Source of the DNA: Cohaesibacter gelatinilyticus
Lineage (GTDB): Bacteria; Pseudomonadota; Alphaproteobacteria; Rhizobiales; Cohaesibacteraceae
NCBI RefSeq assembly: GCF_900215605.1
Contig: NZ_OBEL01000007.1
Span: 62,001 to 126,000, forward strand
Length of the DNA: 64,000 nucleotides
Direction: 5' to 3'
A model generated the notes under the pieces. The model had not been told where the DNA came from. It saw only the letters and a program-made list of their open reading frames with translations, and searched no databases. The translations under genes were made by a program, and so were the position numbers. Below, in pieces: positions 9,475 through 18,232 of this stretch. How positions within the stretch are numbered: the stretch's first letter is position 1; the number at the start of each line of letters is the position of its first letter.

Positions 9475-9541
9475 AGCCCTCTCCCCCACCCAAACCGCCC
9501 ACGAGGGTACCATTTCGGGTGGTTTGGGAGGGGGAGAGGGC
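9475..9541. repeat. Element B copy 1: long near-perfect palindrome
   Basis: Arms of about 26 bp (AGCCCTCTCCCCCACCCAAA... and its complement) surround a centre with a GGTACC core. Flanked on the left by AAAGTCCTGAGCCA (9461-9474). It sits in the leader between gntR and the TRAP binding-protein gene and would form a strong RNA hairpin. Other copies are at 56447-56514 and 63098-63165. Confidence 0.85.
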
Positions 9542-9589
9542 AGGAAATGCGGCTCCAAACAAAGACTCATTAAAATCCGGGAGGAAATT

Positions 9590-10564
9590 ATGAAATTCGT
9601 CAAATCTCTGGGCCTCGGCTTGCTCGCCGCGGTCCTGTCGTCCAGTGCTGCCTTCGCCAAACCGATTGAAGTGCGCATTGCCAGCCATGTGTCATCCTTT
9701 TCGCCCCTGCATGCACAGTCCGAACTGTTCGCAGCCGAGGTCGAAAAACGCCTGCCCGGTCAGTTTGAATTCAAACTGTTCCCCGGTGGTCAGCTGGGCA
9801 AGGAAAAGGACCTGATGACCAATGTTCAGGCCGGTTCCCTTGAAATGATCAATGTGGCATCGGGCGTGATGAAACTGGACAAGAAGCTTGGCGTTTTCGA
9901 TTTGCCTTGGCTCTTTTCTGATCGCGACCATGTCAAACGTGCCATGAAAGCCGGACTGGAAGACGCCATCCGCACCCGCATCGAAGAGGTTGGCTCGGTC
10001 AAAGTGATCGGCGTGTATGAAAATGGCTTCCGTCATGTCATCAATACCGAGCGCGCCATCGGCGAACCTTTCGATCTGGAAGGCCTGAAGATCCGCATTT
10101 CCGGCGGCAAATTCCGTCAGGGCGTTTTCCAGCAGATGGGCGCAACCCCGCAGAAAGTCTCCTGGGGTGAAACCTTCACTGCACTGCAAGCCGGTGTCGT
10201 GGATGGCGCAGAAGCCGCAACCTATGGCTTTTACGAGCAAAAGCATTTCGAGGTCGCCAAGCATCTCTCCCTCACCGGCCATGTCTATACGCCATCCTTC
10301 CTGCTGGCTTCGACCGACTTCTTCGACAGCCTGACCGATGAGCAGAAGAAGGTCTTCACTGAAGTTGGCAAGGAAATCACCGACGCGGCTTACGACGCTT
10401 CCGCCAGTCTGGAAGCCAAATATTTCGAAGAAATGAAAGGCAAGCTGAAGATCAATGACGTTGATCTGGATGCTTTCAAGAAGGCCACAGCCAAGAGCTA
10501 TGACACCTATGTCAAAAGCCAGGGTGATGATTATCTGACCATCATCCGCAACGCGGCCAAATAA
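9590..10564 (+). CDS. TRAP transporter substrate-binding protein (DctP family)
   Basis: 324 residues from the ATG at 9590, preceded by a GGGAGGA ribosome binding site. A Sec signal peptide (MKFVKSLGLGLLAAVLSSSAAFA) leads to a DctP fold with typical blocks (RIASHV, FPGGQLGKEKD, IRISGGKFRQ, PQKVSWGETFTALQAGVVDGAEA). It binds an organic acid in the periplasm and hands it to the two permease subunits encoded next. Ligand unknown. Confidence 0.92.
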   Translation: MKFVKSLGLGLLAAVLSSSAAFAKPIEVRIASHVSSFSPLHAQSELFAAEVEKRLPGQFEFKLFPGGQLGKEKDLMTNVQAGSLEMINVASGVMKLDKKLGVFDLPWLFSDRDHVKRAMKAGLEDAIRTRIEEVGSVKVIGVYENGFRHVINTERAIGEPFDLEGLKIRISGGKFRQGVFQQMGATPQKVSWGETFTALQAGVVDGAEAATYGFYEQKHFEVAKHLSLTGHVYTPSFLLASTDFFDSLTDEQKKVFTEVGKEITDAAYDASASLEAKYFEEMKGKLKINDVDLDAFKKATAKSYDTYVKSQGDDYLTIIRNAAK

Positions 10565-10566
10565 TC

Positions 10567-11109
10567 ATGCTGCGTCTTCTGGACAAGATCGTTGAGGCTA
10601 TGGCGGTGTTCACCTTCGCCATTTCCTCGGCCTTCGTTTTTCTCAATGTGGTCAATCGCTATCTGGTGCTTGGCCTGATGCGCGATTGGGCCAAGGCCAA
10701 TGAAGCCATGCGCCCGTTCTATTTCTGGGTGCGCGATCTGCTGGGCAATATCGTGGTCACAGCCGATGAAGTGCCCGGTCTGTTGCTGGTCTGGGTTGCC
10801 TTTCTCGGGGCCTATCTGACCATGCGCCGCGAAGGGCATATCGCCTTTGAACTGCTCGAGGAAAGCCTGCCGAAAGTCTGGCGCAAGATCCTGCGCGGCA
10901 TAAACACCGCTCTCATTTGCGGCTTTCTGGTGCTGCTCTTCTGGCAATCCATCCGCATGATCCGCGTCGCTGGCGCAACAGAGATCGAGACTGCGGAAAT
11001 TGCCCAAGGCTGGTTCATGCTCATCATGCCCCTTGCCGCTGTTCTATTGTTCATCGCCACCATCCAGCGGTTTCTGAGCCAAACCATGCAGGATAACGAA
11101 AGAAGCTGA
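10567..11109 (+). CDS. TRAP transporter small permease (DctQ family)
   Basis: 180 residues with four predicted membrane helices and the DctQ core (LLVWVAFLGAYLTMRREGHIAFELL). It lies 2 bases after the binding-protein gene and 2 bases before the large permease, so the three are translated together. A helix-loop insertion of about 30 residues lies after the first helix (RDWAKANEAMRPFYFWVRDLLG). Confidence 0.9.
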   Translation: MLRLLDKIVEAMAVFTFAISSAFVFLNVVNRYLVLGLMRDWAKANEAMRPFYFWVRDLLGNIVVTADEVPGLLLVWVAFLGAYLTMRREGHIAFELLEESLPKVWRKILRGINTALICGFLVLLFWQSIRMIRVAGATEIETAEIAQGWFMLIMPLAAVLLFIATIQRFLSQTMQDNERS

Positions 11110-11111
11110 CC

Positions 11112-12374
11112 ATGGCCTGGATTGTTGTTCTTCTTCTCCTGATGCTGATCCTGATTGGCACCCCCATCGGCTTTGCCCTGATGATCTCGGCCGCCATTGC
11201 CATGGCCATTTCCGATATCGATCTCATCATGGCTCCCATTCAGATGTTTTCCGGCGCAAACAAGGTGGTGCTGCTCGCCATTCCGCTCTTCATCTTCATG
11301 GGCGAATTGATGGGCGCCACCTCCATTTCCGAGCGCATCATCTCGCTGGCCCGCGCCCTTGTCGGCTGGATGCGCGGCGGCCTTGCCCATGTCAATGTGG
11401 TGACCTCCATGTTCATGGCCGAGATGTCCGGCTCTGCTGTCGCCGATGCTGCCGTCATGAGCAAAATCTTCGTGCCATCCATGGAAAAGCAGGGTTACCC
11501 GAAAAGCTTTGCCGCTGCGGTCACAGCCACCAGTGCAACGCTTGGCATCATCATTCCGCCCTCCATTCCCATGGTGCTGTATGGCGTCACCACCAATACT
11601 TCCATCAAGGATCTGTTCGTGGCGGGTATCATTCCAGGTTTGTTGCTAGGCGGGGCTTTCATGGTCACGTCCTACATCTTCGCACGCAAGGAAGGCCATC
11701 CGGTGGATGAACGCTTTGAGATGAAGCGCCTGAACAAAGCCTTCATCGGCGCGTTGGTGCCTTTGCTCATTCCTGTGCTGGTGGTTGGTGGTCTGATTGG
11801 CGGCTTTGTCACCCCAACCGAGGCTGCAACCCTTGGTGTGGTCGCAGCCCTTCTTTATGGCTGGCCCATTCGCAGGGATCTCAATCTCAAAGCCGTCTAT
11901 GAGCTTGGCTCCATCACCGTGCGCCAGACATCGGTGGTCATGATGATCATTGCAGGTTCTGCAGTGCTGGGGCAATTCCTCGCCAATGAGCAGATCCCGC
12001 AGCAGATTGCCTCCGGCCTTGGTGGACTGACCGAGAGCTTCGTGCTGCGCATGTTGCTGATCAATGTCTTCCTGCTGTTTTTGGGGATGTTCCTGCATGC
12101 CTCTGCCGCCATCATCGTGGTGGTGCCGATGCTTTTGCCATTGGCGCAGGAAATGGGCATCGATCCGGTGCATTTTGGCGTGATTGTCTGCCTCAATCTC
12201 GGCATTGGCCAGCAGACCCCACCCGTCGCCTCAGTTCTATTGACCGTTTGCTCGGTCACCGGCCTGAAGGTCGAAAATGTCATGGGCTATTGCAAATGGT
12301 TCATCCTGGCCATGTTCGTGACCTTGATGATCGTCGCCTTCATCCCGCAAACAGCCACATGGCTAGGCGGTTGA
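11112..12374 (+). CDS. TRAP transporter large permease (DctM family)
   Basis: 420 residues of a 12-helix DctM subunit, the Na+-coupled transport channel. Characteristic segments are MAEMSGSAVADAAVMSKIFVP, LGIIIPPSIPMVLYGV and LNLGIGQQTPPVASVLLTV. Last gene of the GntR-associated operon, followed by a hairpin. Confidence 0.93.
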   Translation: MAWIVVLLLLMLILIGTPIGFALMISAAIAMAISDIDLIMAPIQMFSGANKVVLLAIPLFIFMGELMGATSISERIISLARALVGWMRGGLAHVNVVTSMFMAEMSGSAVADAAVMSKIFVPSMEKQGYPKSFAAAVTATSATLGIIIPPSIPMVLYGVTTNTSIKDLFVAGIIPGLLLGGAFMVTSYIFARKEGHPVDERFEMKRLNKAFIGALVPLLIPVLVVGGLIGGFVTPTEAATLGVVAALLYGWPIRRDLNLKAVYELGSITVRQTSVVMMIIAGSAVLGQFLANEQIPQQIASGLGGLTESFVLRMLLINVFLLFLGMFLHASAAIIVVVPMLLPLAQEMGIDPVHFGVIVCLNLGIGQQTPPVASVLLTVCSVTGLKVENVMGYCKWFILAMFVTLMIVAFIPQTATWLGG

Positions 12375-12382
12375 TCAAAAGC

Positions 12383-12411
12383 TGCCATCCGGGGGAGATC
12401 TCCGGATGGCA
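12383..12411 (+). terminator. Hairpin after the TRAP operon
   Basis: A 10-bp perfect stem (TGCCATCCGG/CCGGATGGCA) with a 9-base loop lies 8 bases past the DctM stop, between convergent operons. No T-run follows, so termination may be factor-dependent or the hairpin may only stabilise the 3' end. Confidence 0.5.
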
Positions 12412-12443
12412 GGCTGCAGGATTGATAATCGATCCTGGAAGGG

Positions 12444-12863
12444 TCAATCATCATCCGGGCGCAGAATGAAAACGGCACAAGGAGCACGACGCGACACACG
12501 CGAGGCCGTTGAGCCAAGAAAATAGTCCTTCACGCCCGGCTTGTGCGATCCGACAACAATCAGATCGATTTGGTTTTGCCGGGCAAATTCCGCAATCTGC
12601 ACACCCGGCTTCCCTGACACTGTTTGAGTGGAGACATCTTTCGCACCATCTGCGGCAGCCTCCAGCTTCTCCTTGATCCGTGACGTGAGATGATTTTCCG
12701 AGCCACTATCGACAAACTCGGCCACAAAACCCGGAATCTCTTCAAGCACGGTGAGAAGAGTGATCTTGCCCCCTTCTGCAAGCAGGCGGCGCGCAACTGC
12801 AATCTTGCTGGAAACGATGCCTTCATGATCCAGAGCGACGGGAATTAGAATATGTTTATACAT
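12444..12863 (-). CDS. Universal stress protein (UspA family)
   Basis: 139 residues. The start at 12863 is preferred over an ATG four codons upstream because GGAG lies 7 bases before it and it gives the standard N-terminus MYKHILIPVALD. The C-terminal nucleotide-binding motif is VVGSHKPGVKDYFLGSTAS (G-2x-G-9x-G-S/T type). Last gene of the sulfonate operon. Usp proteins are often carried in TRAP operons; a regulatory role there is inferred. Confidence 0.88.
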   Translation of the reverse strand: MYKHILIPVALDHEGIVSSKIAVARRLLAEGGKITLLTVLEEIPGFVAEFVDSGSENHLTSRIKEKLEAAADGAKDVSTQTVSGKPGVQIAEFARQNQIDLIVVGSHKPGVKDYFLGSTASRVSRRAPCAVFILRPDDD

Positions 12864-12885
12864 GATCTGCTCCATACATGTTCAA

Positions 12886-13920
12886 TCAATTGACGGTTGA
12901 ATAGTCCAAAACACCAAGGGCAATGCCGACAAGCACCGCCAGAAAAGCCGTTTCCGCAACCAGCAGGGCGACAGCTGGAAAGCCCACATTCATCACTTCT
13001 TTCGGCATGGTTTTAAGCCCCACCGAAGCGATGGAGGTCAGCAGCAACCAACGCGAGGCTTGCGAGGCTGCTTCAACAACATTCTCAGGCACCCATCCCG
13101 CAGTCCGCAAAGCAGCCAGCACAATGAAACCGAGCACGAAAACCGGCACCAGAGGAGGCCGCTTGCCATCCACCTCGCTGGTTTTTGACAAGGACCGGAT
13201 CACAAGCGCCGCAATCACGACGATGGGAGCCAGCATCACCACTCTGAGAAGCTTGACCAGGGTCGCCACATTCCCCGTTTCCTCGGACACCGAAAATCCT
13301 GCTCCGACCACTTGAGCCACATCATGCACAGTGGCACCAATGAAAATCCCGGTCACACGGTCGTCGAATCCGAGCACGGCACCAAGAATTGGATAAACAA
13401 TCATGGCAAGGGTCGAGAGCAAGGTTACACCCACCACGGTGAAGATGAGATGCTCTTCCGAACGTTCGTCTTTTGGCAGGATGGCCGCAATCGCCATGGC
13501 AGCAGACGCCCCGCAGATGGCAACCGCTCCGGAGGAAAGAAACGCAAATCGATAACTGAACCCGAAAAAGCGCGAAATCACCAGACCGAAAGTGATGGTC
13601 GCGATGACGCCCAAAACCACAAGCAACACAACCTGCCAGCCAAGCAGGATAAGCAGATCTGCACTGATCCGCACACCAAGCAGAGCAACTCCGAGCCGCA
13701 GCAATGGCCTGGACCCAAACTCTATACCGGCCTTGCCCGGCCCTTCACGTCCGAGAAAATTAAGCGAAATACCAAAGAGCAATGCCAGCAGCATCGCTGG
13801 TGCACCGTAATGTTCGGCGATGAACTGACTGGCAAGGGCAATGATGCCTGCAATCAACAGTCCGGGCATCAAGGGTGTCACACGATCAAACAGAGCGCTG
13901 TGATAAGCGGCTTTTTCCAT
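12886..13920 (-). CDS. suyZ: YeiH/UPF0324-family membrane protein, likely sulfite/sulfate exporter (SuyZ-like)
   Basis: 344 residues from the ATG at 13920, with about ten membrane helices and family blocks SSGAVAICGASAAMAIAAI and GIFIGATVHDVAQVVGAGF. SuyZ/TauZ-type proteins, reported as sulfonate-linked anion exporters, belong to this family to my knowledge. In this operon it would remove sulfite (or sulfate) released by SuyAB. The role is inferred mainly from context. Confidence 0.75.
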   Translation of the reverse strand: MEKAAYHSALFDRVTPLMPGLLIAGIIALASQFIAEHYGAPAMLLALLFGISLNFLGREGPGKAGIEFGSRPLLRLGVALLGVRISADLLILLGWQVVLLVVLGVIATITFGLVISRFFGFSYRFAFLSSGAVAICGASAAMAIAAILPKDERSEEHLIFTVVGVTLLSTLAMIVYPILGAVLGFDDRVTGIFIGATVHDVAQVVGAGFSVSEETGNVATLVKLLRVVMLAPIVVIAALVIRSLSKTSEVDGKRPPLVPVFVLGFIVLAALRTAGWVPENVVEAASQASRWLLLTSIASVGLKTMPKEVMNVGFPAVALLVAETAFLAVLVGIALGVLDYSTVN

Positions 13921-13933
13921 ATTGTCCTCTGAA

Positions 13934-14944
13934 TTAGGCATGACGGCTGGCCAGTTCTTGTGCCAACTCAACATATTGCCGAGGAACAAGGATACCGTTC
14001 TCCTCGGCCTGCCTGATTGCATCAGCTCGCCGGGTGCCCGGCAGGCGAGCCCCTTCAAGATTGGCAATGACCTGCAAGACAGCTTCCATCCGATCAGCAA
14101 AGGCATCCATATCATGAGGACGGATCGCCAGAAGAAATTGCCCCGATCCCGGTGGTGGTCCATCCTGAGTGAAGAAGGATGAAACCTCTGCACTGGAATT
14201 GGCACCGGTAAAAACCGATGCAAGAATTTCGACCATCAAGGCCAGCACGGTTCCCTTGGCATCACCCGCTGGCAGCATCGATCCTGACAAGGCAGCTTCA
14301 GGGTCGGTTGTGGGATTTCCCTCCCGATCAAGCGCCCAGTCGGAAGGAATGGATTGCCCGGTTTTTCGCGCATGCATGACCTTGCCACGCGCCACACGAG
14401 AGAGCGAAAGATCGATCACCAGAGGCGCAGCATCTCGCCTTGGAGCGGCAAAGGCGATCGGGTTTGTTCCAAAAACAGGGGTAGAGGAACCCCATGGCGC
14501 AATCGCTGCTGGCGCATTGGCAACCATCAATCCGACAAGGCCTTTCCTCGCCAGCTTTTCCACCTGCACCGATAGCGCACCACAATGGTGAGAATTGGTA
14601 ATGGACATGGTGGCGGATCCATAGGAATGCGCCACATCCGCCCCACGTGCAATCGCCACATCAAGGGCAGGATAGGCAAAGCCGAAATCCGCATTGATCA
14701 ACAACGCGGTCTGGCTGGTATTGCGGCACGTGATGTACGCTTTGGCATTGACCTTGCCCGAACGCGCTTGCGCTGCATAATCTTCCAGTCGGGAGAAACC
14801 ATGCCCGGTCTGTCCCTCGGCTTCAGCCGAGATCAGCGCCAGCGCAACAGAGGCCGCATGCTCTCCAGATATGCCTTGGGCCATCAATGCAGAGGCAACA
14901 AGCGCCTTTGCTTCAACCAGTCCTATGCGTTCCATATGGTCCAT
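13934..14944 (-). CDS. comC: Ldh2/MDH2-family dehydrogenase, likely (R)-sulfolactate dehydrogenase (ComC-like)
   Basis: 336 residues. The start at 14944 is chosen because AAGGA lies upstream at good spacing; an earlier in-frame ATG lacks one. Family landmarks are EGQTGHGFSRL, the substrate histidine region TNSHHCGALS, and FGTNPIAFAAP. Members oxidise 2-hydroxy acids with NAD(P)+. ComC-type members interconvert (R)-sulfolactate and sulfopyruvate, which fits the adjacent sulfolactate sulfo-lyase genes. Malate, lactate or ureidoglycolate activity cannot be excluded from sequence alone. Confidence 0.7.
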   Translation of the reverse strand: MDHMERIGLVEAKALVASALMAQGISGEHAASVALALISAEAEGQTGHGFSRLEDYAAQARSGKVNAKAYITCRNTSQTALLINADFGFAYPALDVAIARGADVAHSYGSATMSITNSHHCGALSVQVEKLARKGLVGLMVANAPAAIAPWGSSTPVFGTNPIAFAAPRRDAAPLVIDLSLSRVARGKVMHARKTGQSIPSDWALDREGNPTTDPEAALSGSMLPAGDAKGTVLALMVEILASVFTGANSSAEVSSFFTQDGPPPGSGQFLLAIRPHDMDAFADRMEAVLQVIANLEGARLPGTRRADAIRQAEENGILVPRQYVELAQELASRHA

Positions 14945-14995
14945 GGCGATATTCCTTGAAAAAGGGCGATGCACAAGACACCGCCCAATTTTGCA

Positions 14996-16177
14996 TCAAG
15001 CACTGCGATAGAGCTTGGTCATGGAGAATTCACGATGGCCCAGAGCCTCAGCGGCGGTGTTGCGGCCATTGGCGGTGCGACGGATCATTTCAATCAGGGC
15101 ATCACCTGCTTCATCGATTGTCTGCTCACGACGCAGAATGCCGGACACGTCCACATCCACATGCTCGCTCATGGTCCGCACCGTACGTGGATTGGCCGTG
15201 ATCTTGATCACCGGAACAATCGGGTTACCCACCACATTGCCCTGCCCGGTTGGGAAGGTATGGATCACGGCTCCACCAGCTGCCATCAGGGTGACGCATT
15301 CAGCAGCAGCAGAAGAGCTGTCCATGAAATACAGACCATTGCCAGATTCAGGCTGTTCGGCTGGCTCGAGAATATCGATGAATTGTGAGGTCCGACCGAT
15401 TTTCTCCAGATTACCGAGGGCCTTCTCTTCGATGGTGGTCAAACCGCCTTCGATATTGCCTTTCGTGGGCTGGCTGTCTGACAGATCATCAGTCTGGTGC
15501 GCAAAAATCACATCATCCTGATAGGCCTTCCACATCTTGTACCAGCGCTCGCCAACCTCTTCGTTGATTGCACGCTTCTGACAGATATGCTCGGCCCCGG
15601 TGATCTCGGAAGTTTCGCCGAAGAAACCGGTAATGCCTTCCGGCAGCAGCTTGTCATACATATTGCCGACAGTCGGGCAGGACCCCAGACCGGTGGTGGT
15701 GTCGCTTTCACCACATTTGGTAGAGACCCAAAGCTCATTGATCGAGCATTCTTCGCGCTGCACTTCGGTCGCTTTGTGCACGAAGTCTTTTGCCGCCCAG
15801 GAAGCACGACGAATGGTTTCGAAATCACCATTCTGTTCGATTGAGAATTCGGCCACTTCCTTGCCGGTTTTGCGAATGCCATCAGCAATACGCTTGGTCC
15901 AACCCGGCTCGATACCGATGACCACAACCGAATGAACATTCGGGTTCGCACCGGTACCGATGATGGTACGGAAATGCAAATCCAGATCTTCACCAAATTG
16001 CAGACGGCCATAGGCATGAGGAATTGCCAATGTGCCTTTGACATTATTGGCAACCGCTTCACATGCGGCGTTGGAGATATCGTCAACCGGCAGGATCAGA
16101 ACGTGGTTGCGCACGCCCACACGACCATTTTCGCGCCGGAAGCCTTGAAAAGTGATATTGGAATATTTCGATGCCAT
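14996..16177 (-). CDS. suyB: (R)-sulfolactate sulfo-lyase large subunit
   Basis: 393 residues of the UxaA/altronate-dehydratase superfamily ([59 protein letters not shown]). The Cys-rich Fe-binding core is present. SuyB with SuyA eliminates sulfite from (R)-3-sulfolactate, giving pyruvate. Altronate or galactarate dehydratase would be the alternative, but SuyA, the HpsN homologue and the exporter in the same operon point to sulfolactate. Confidence 0.85.
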   Translation of the reverse strand: MASKYSNITFQGFRRENGRVGVRNHVLILPVDDISNAACEAVANNVKGTLAIPHAYGRLQFGEDLDLHFRTIIGTGANPNVHSVVVIGIEPGWTKRIADGIRKTGKEVAEFSIEQNGDFETIRRASWAAKDFVHKATEVQREECSINELWVSTKCGESDTTTGLGSCPTVGNMYDKLLPEGITGFFGETSEITGAEHICQKRAINEEVGERWYKMWKAYQDDVIFAHQTDDLSDSQPTKGNIEGGLTTIEEKALGNLEKIGRTSQFIDILEPAEQPESGNGLYFMDSSSAAAECVTLMAAGGAVIHTFPTGQGNVVGNPIVPVIKITANPRTVRTMSEHVDVDVSGILRREQTIDEAGDALIEMIRRTANGRNTAAEALGHREFSMTKLYRSA

Positions 16178-16189
16178 CGGAGCGACTCC

Positions 16190-16480
16190 TTACCAGCGCT
16201 TGGTTTTGCAATTATGGACGTGAACATGCGCGCCCTTGGGAATGTCAGCGATGATTTTTCCGATGTCTTCGCCATATTTGATGGCAGTATCGCCTTCGCT
16301 GAAATCTTTCAGCGCAATCTTGTGTCCGATGGGAACATCAGCGCCAGACGTGAGACGGAAAGTCGAATTGTCATGTGTGACACAGACCAGCATGTCGGTG
16401 CCGGCGGTCAGACCCTCTACCACGACTACGCCGACATTGTCCGCGTGCTCGTGTACCAAAAGGTGGGGGATTTCAGCCAT
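16190..16480 (-). CDS. suyA: (R)-sulfolactate sulfo-lyase small subunit
   Basis: 96 residues of a SAF-type small subunit (HLLVHEHADNVGVVVVEGL, IPIGHKIAL-like VPIGHKIALKD, then YGEDIGKIIADIPKGAHVHVHN). Twelve bases upstream of suyB, as in known suyAB pairs. It completes the two-subunit lyase that releases sulfite from sulfolactate in the cytoplasm. Confidence 0.87.
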   Translation of the reverse strand: MAEIPHLLVHEHADNVGVVVVEGLTAGTDMLVCVTHDNSTFRLTSGADVPIGHKIALKDFSEGDTAIKYGEDIGKIIADIPKGAHVHVHNCKTKRW

Positions 16481-16483
16481 TGT

Positions 16484-17473
16484 TCAGTCTCCTTGGATGG
16501 CAGGTTTCAAGATGATTTTTGGATTCGGTATCAGTCCGGCCCGAATATCGCGGAAAGCGGTGTTTCCATCGGACAAGGGTCGAATTTCCGTCCAATCGAG
16601 TGCACCAAGACGTCCGTCAAACATCGCTTGTGCGGTGTCGCGGAAGTCCTTTGCAGTGTAAGTGTAGGTTCCGATAAAACTGATCTCTTGCAGGGTCATC
16701 CGCCGGATATCCAATCCTCCGACATCTTCCCCCAGCCCGATATGAACAATGACGCCACCGGGGCTCGCCAGTTGTGAGGCCATGGCGCGGGTTGCCGCAT
16801 ATCCGACGGCATCAACGACCACCGCGAATAAACCTTCGGCTTCTGCTTTGGCCTCAACGCCACAATGATCATTCAGATAAGCCCTGCGTACATCGTTGGG
16901 CTCGATGACCACAATGTCGTCAATTTCCATCGCCTTGAGTGCAAGAGCCGCCGCCAGTCCGATGGCACCACCACCAATGACAACCGCACGACGATCCGCC
17001 CAGGGGTGCAAAGCTTCCAGCCCCAGTCGCGCAGCATGCCAACTCACGGCGAGCGGCTCCGCAAGCGCAGCCTTGTCCAAAGAAACCGCATCGGGAACAC
17101 TGACCAGATTGGTCTCGGGCATGGTAACAAAGTCTGCAAATGCCCCTTCACGCGGTGGCATCGAGATGATCTGTCGAGTCGAGCATAAATTGTCTCGTCC
17201 GGCAACACATGCCGGGCAAGTGCCGCAGGTGACCAACGGGTTGATTGTAACCCGCTCCCCATCCCGTGGACCGCCGATGATGACGCCAGCGGCTTCATGC
17301 CCCAGAATCAACGGCGCAGGACGGCGGTCATCATGGCCCAGATAGGCGTGCATATCCGATCCGCAAATGCCGCTGCTCTCCACCCGAATGAGAACTTCGC
17401 CCACATCAGGAGACGGATTTGGCACATCACGATAGGCGAGCGTCTCAACGCCTGTATAGACAAGTGCTTTCAT
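16484..17473 (-). CDS. hpsP: Zinc-type alcohol dehydrogenase, likely DHPS 2-dehydrogenase HpsP
   Basis: 329 residues of the medium-chain dehydrogenase family. The catalytic-zinc region is SGICGSDMHAYLG and LGHEAAG, and the structural-zinc cysteines are CGTCPACVAGRDNLC; the NAD loop is VIGGGAIGLAAAL. The ATG at 17473 overlaps the stop of the SDR gene by 4 bases (ATGA), indicating coupled translation. With HpsO it would interconvert DHPS enantiomers through the 2-keto form, by analogy with the hps clusters of Cupriavidus and Ruegeria. Confidence 0.75.
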   Translation of the reverse strand: MKALVYTGVETLAYRDVPNPSPDVGEVLIRVESSGICGSDMHAYLGHDDRRPAPLILGHEAAGVIIGGPRDGERVTINPLVTCGTCPACVAGRDNLCSTRQIISMPPREGAFADFVTMPETNLVSVPDAVSLDKAALAEPLAVSWHAARLGLEALHPWADRRAVVIGGGAIGLAAALALKAMEIDDIVVIEPNDVRRAYLNDHCGVEAKAEAEGLFAVVVDAVGYAATRAMASQLASPGGVIVHIGLGEDVGGLDIRRMTLQEISFIGTYTYTAKDFRDTAQAMFDGRLGALDWTEIRPLSDGNTAFRDIRAGLIPNPKIILKPAIQGD

Positions 17474-18228
17474 TTTGCTGTGAAGCCTCCGTCGAGCATC
17501 AGGGTCTGGCCGGTCACATATTTCGATGCGTCCGAACACAGAAAGAGAAGCGGACCATCAAGGTCTGCAAGTTCACCATTGCGACCAATGCAGGTCTGTG
17601 CCGCATTGCGTGCAGCCCGCTCAGGATCATCAAAGACCTTGGCCGTCAGCTCCGTTCGGAAAAAGCCAGGTGCGATGGCATTGGTCAGAATGCCGGAAGC
17701 AGACCAGGCCTCAGCCATGGCACGGGTCATCTGGGTAATGCCCCCTTTGGTCGCGCCATAGGAAATCCCGCCGGGAAATGCCCGATAAGACTGCAGGGAT
17801 GCAAAATTCACGATGCGTCCCCAGCCCCGTTGACGCATGGCTGGTACCAACCGTTGGCTGAGAAAGAAAGGAGCAGACAGATTGACCGCAAGGGTCGCGT
17901 CCCATCCCGCTTCTGTCACATCATCGGCAGCTTCCCGTGTATTCAGACCGGCGGCATGCACCACGATATCTGGAGATCCGAATGGCTCCTTGATCCGCTC
18001 GATCAGTGCCGGCAATCCATCACGCTCGGCAACATCCCCACCAACCGCAGCACAGCGACCATCGGTATTGTTGCGCCAGTCCTCCAACGTGGAGGCTCTG
18101 CGAGCCACCCCGACAACACTGGCCCCGGCCTGCGCCAGGACAGTGGCCGCATGACGGCCAAGTCCTGAACTGGCACCGGTGACACAGGCGACTTTGCCCT
18201 CAACACTGAAAAGATCACCAGGGATCAT
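17470..18228 (-). CDS. hpsO: Short-chain dehydrogenase, likely DHPS 2-dehydrogenase HpsO
   Basis: 252 residues of a classical SDR: cofactor motif TGASSGLGRHAA, NAG-equivalent VHAAGLN, catalytic Ser in NFASLQS and the YGATKGG tyrosine/lysine pair, ending LMLDGGFTAK. The start at 18228 gives the usual short N-terminus (MIPGDLFSVEGKVACVTG) and leaves 4 bases to hpsN. Partner of HpsP in DHPS racemisation by context; not provable from sequence. Confidence 0.77.
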   Translation of the reverse strand: MIPGDLFSVEGKVACVTGASSGLGRHAATVLAQAGASVVGVARRASTLEDWRNNTDGRCAAVGGDVAERDGLPALIERIKEPFGSPDIVVHAAGLNTREAADDVTEAGWDATLAVNLSAPFFLSQRLVPAMRQRGWGRIVNFASLQSYRAFPGGISYGATKGGITQMTRAMAEAWSASGILTNAIAPGFFRTELTAKVFDDPERAARNAAQTCIGRNGELADLDGPLLFLCSDASKYVTGQTLMLDGGFTAK

Positions 18229-18232
18229 TGGA

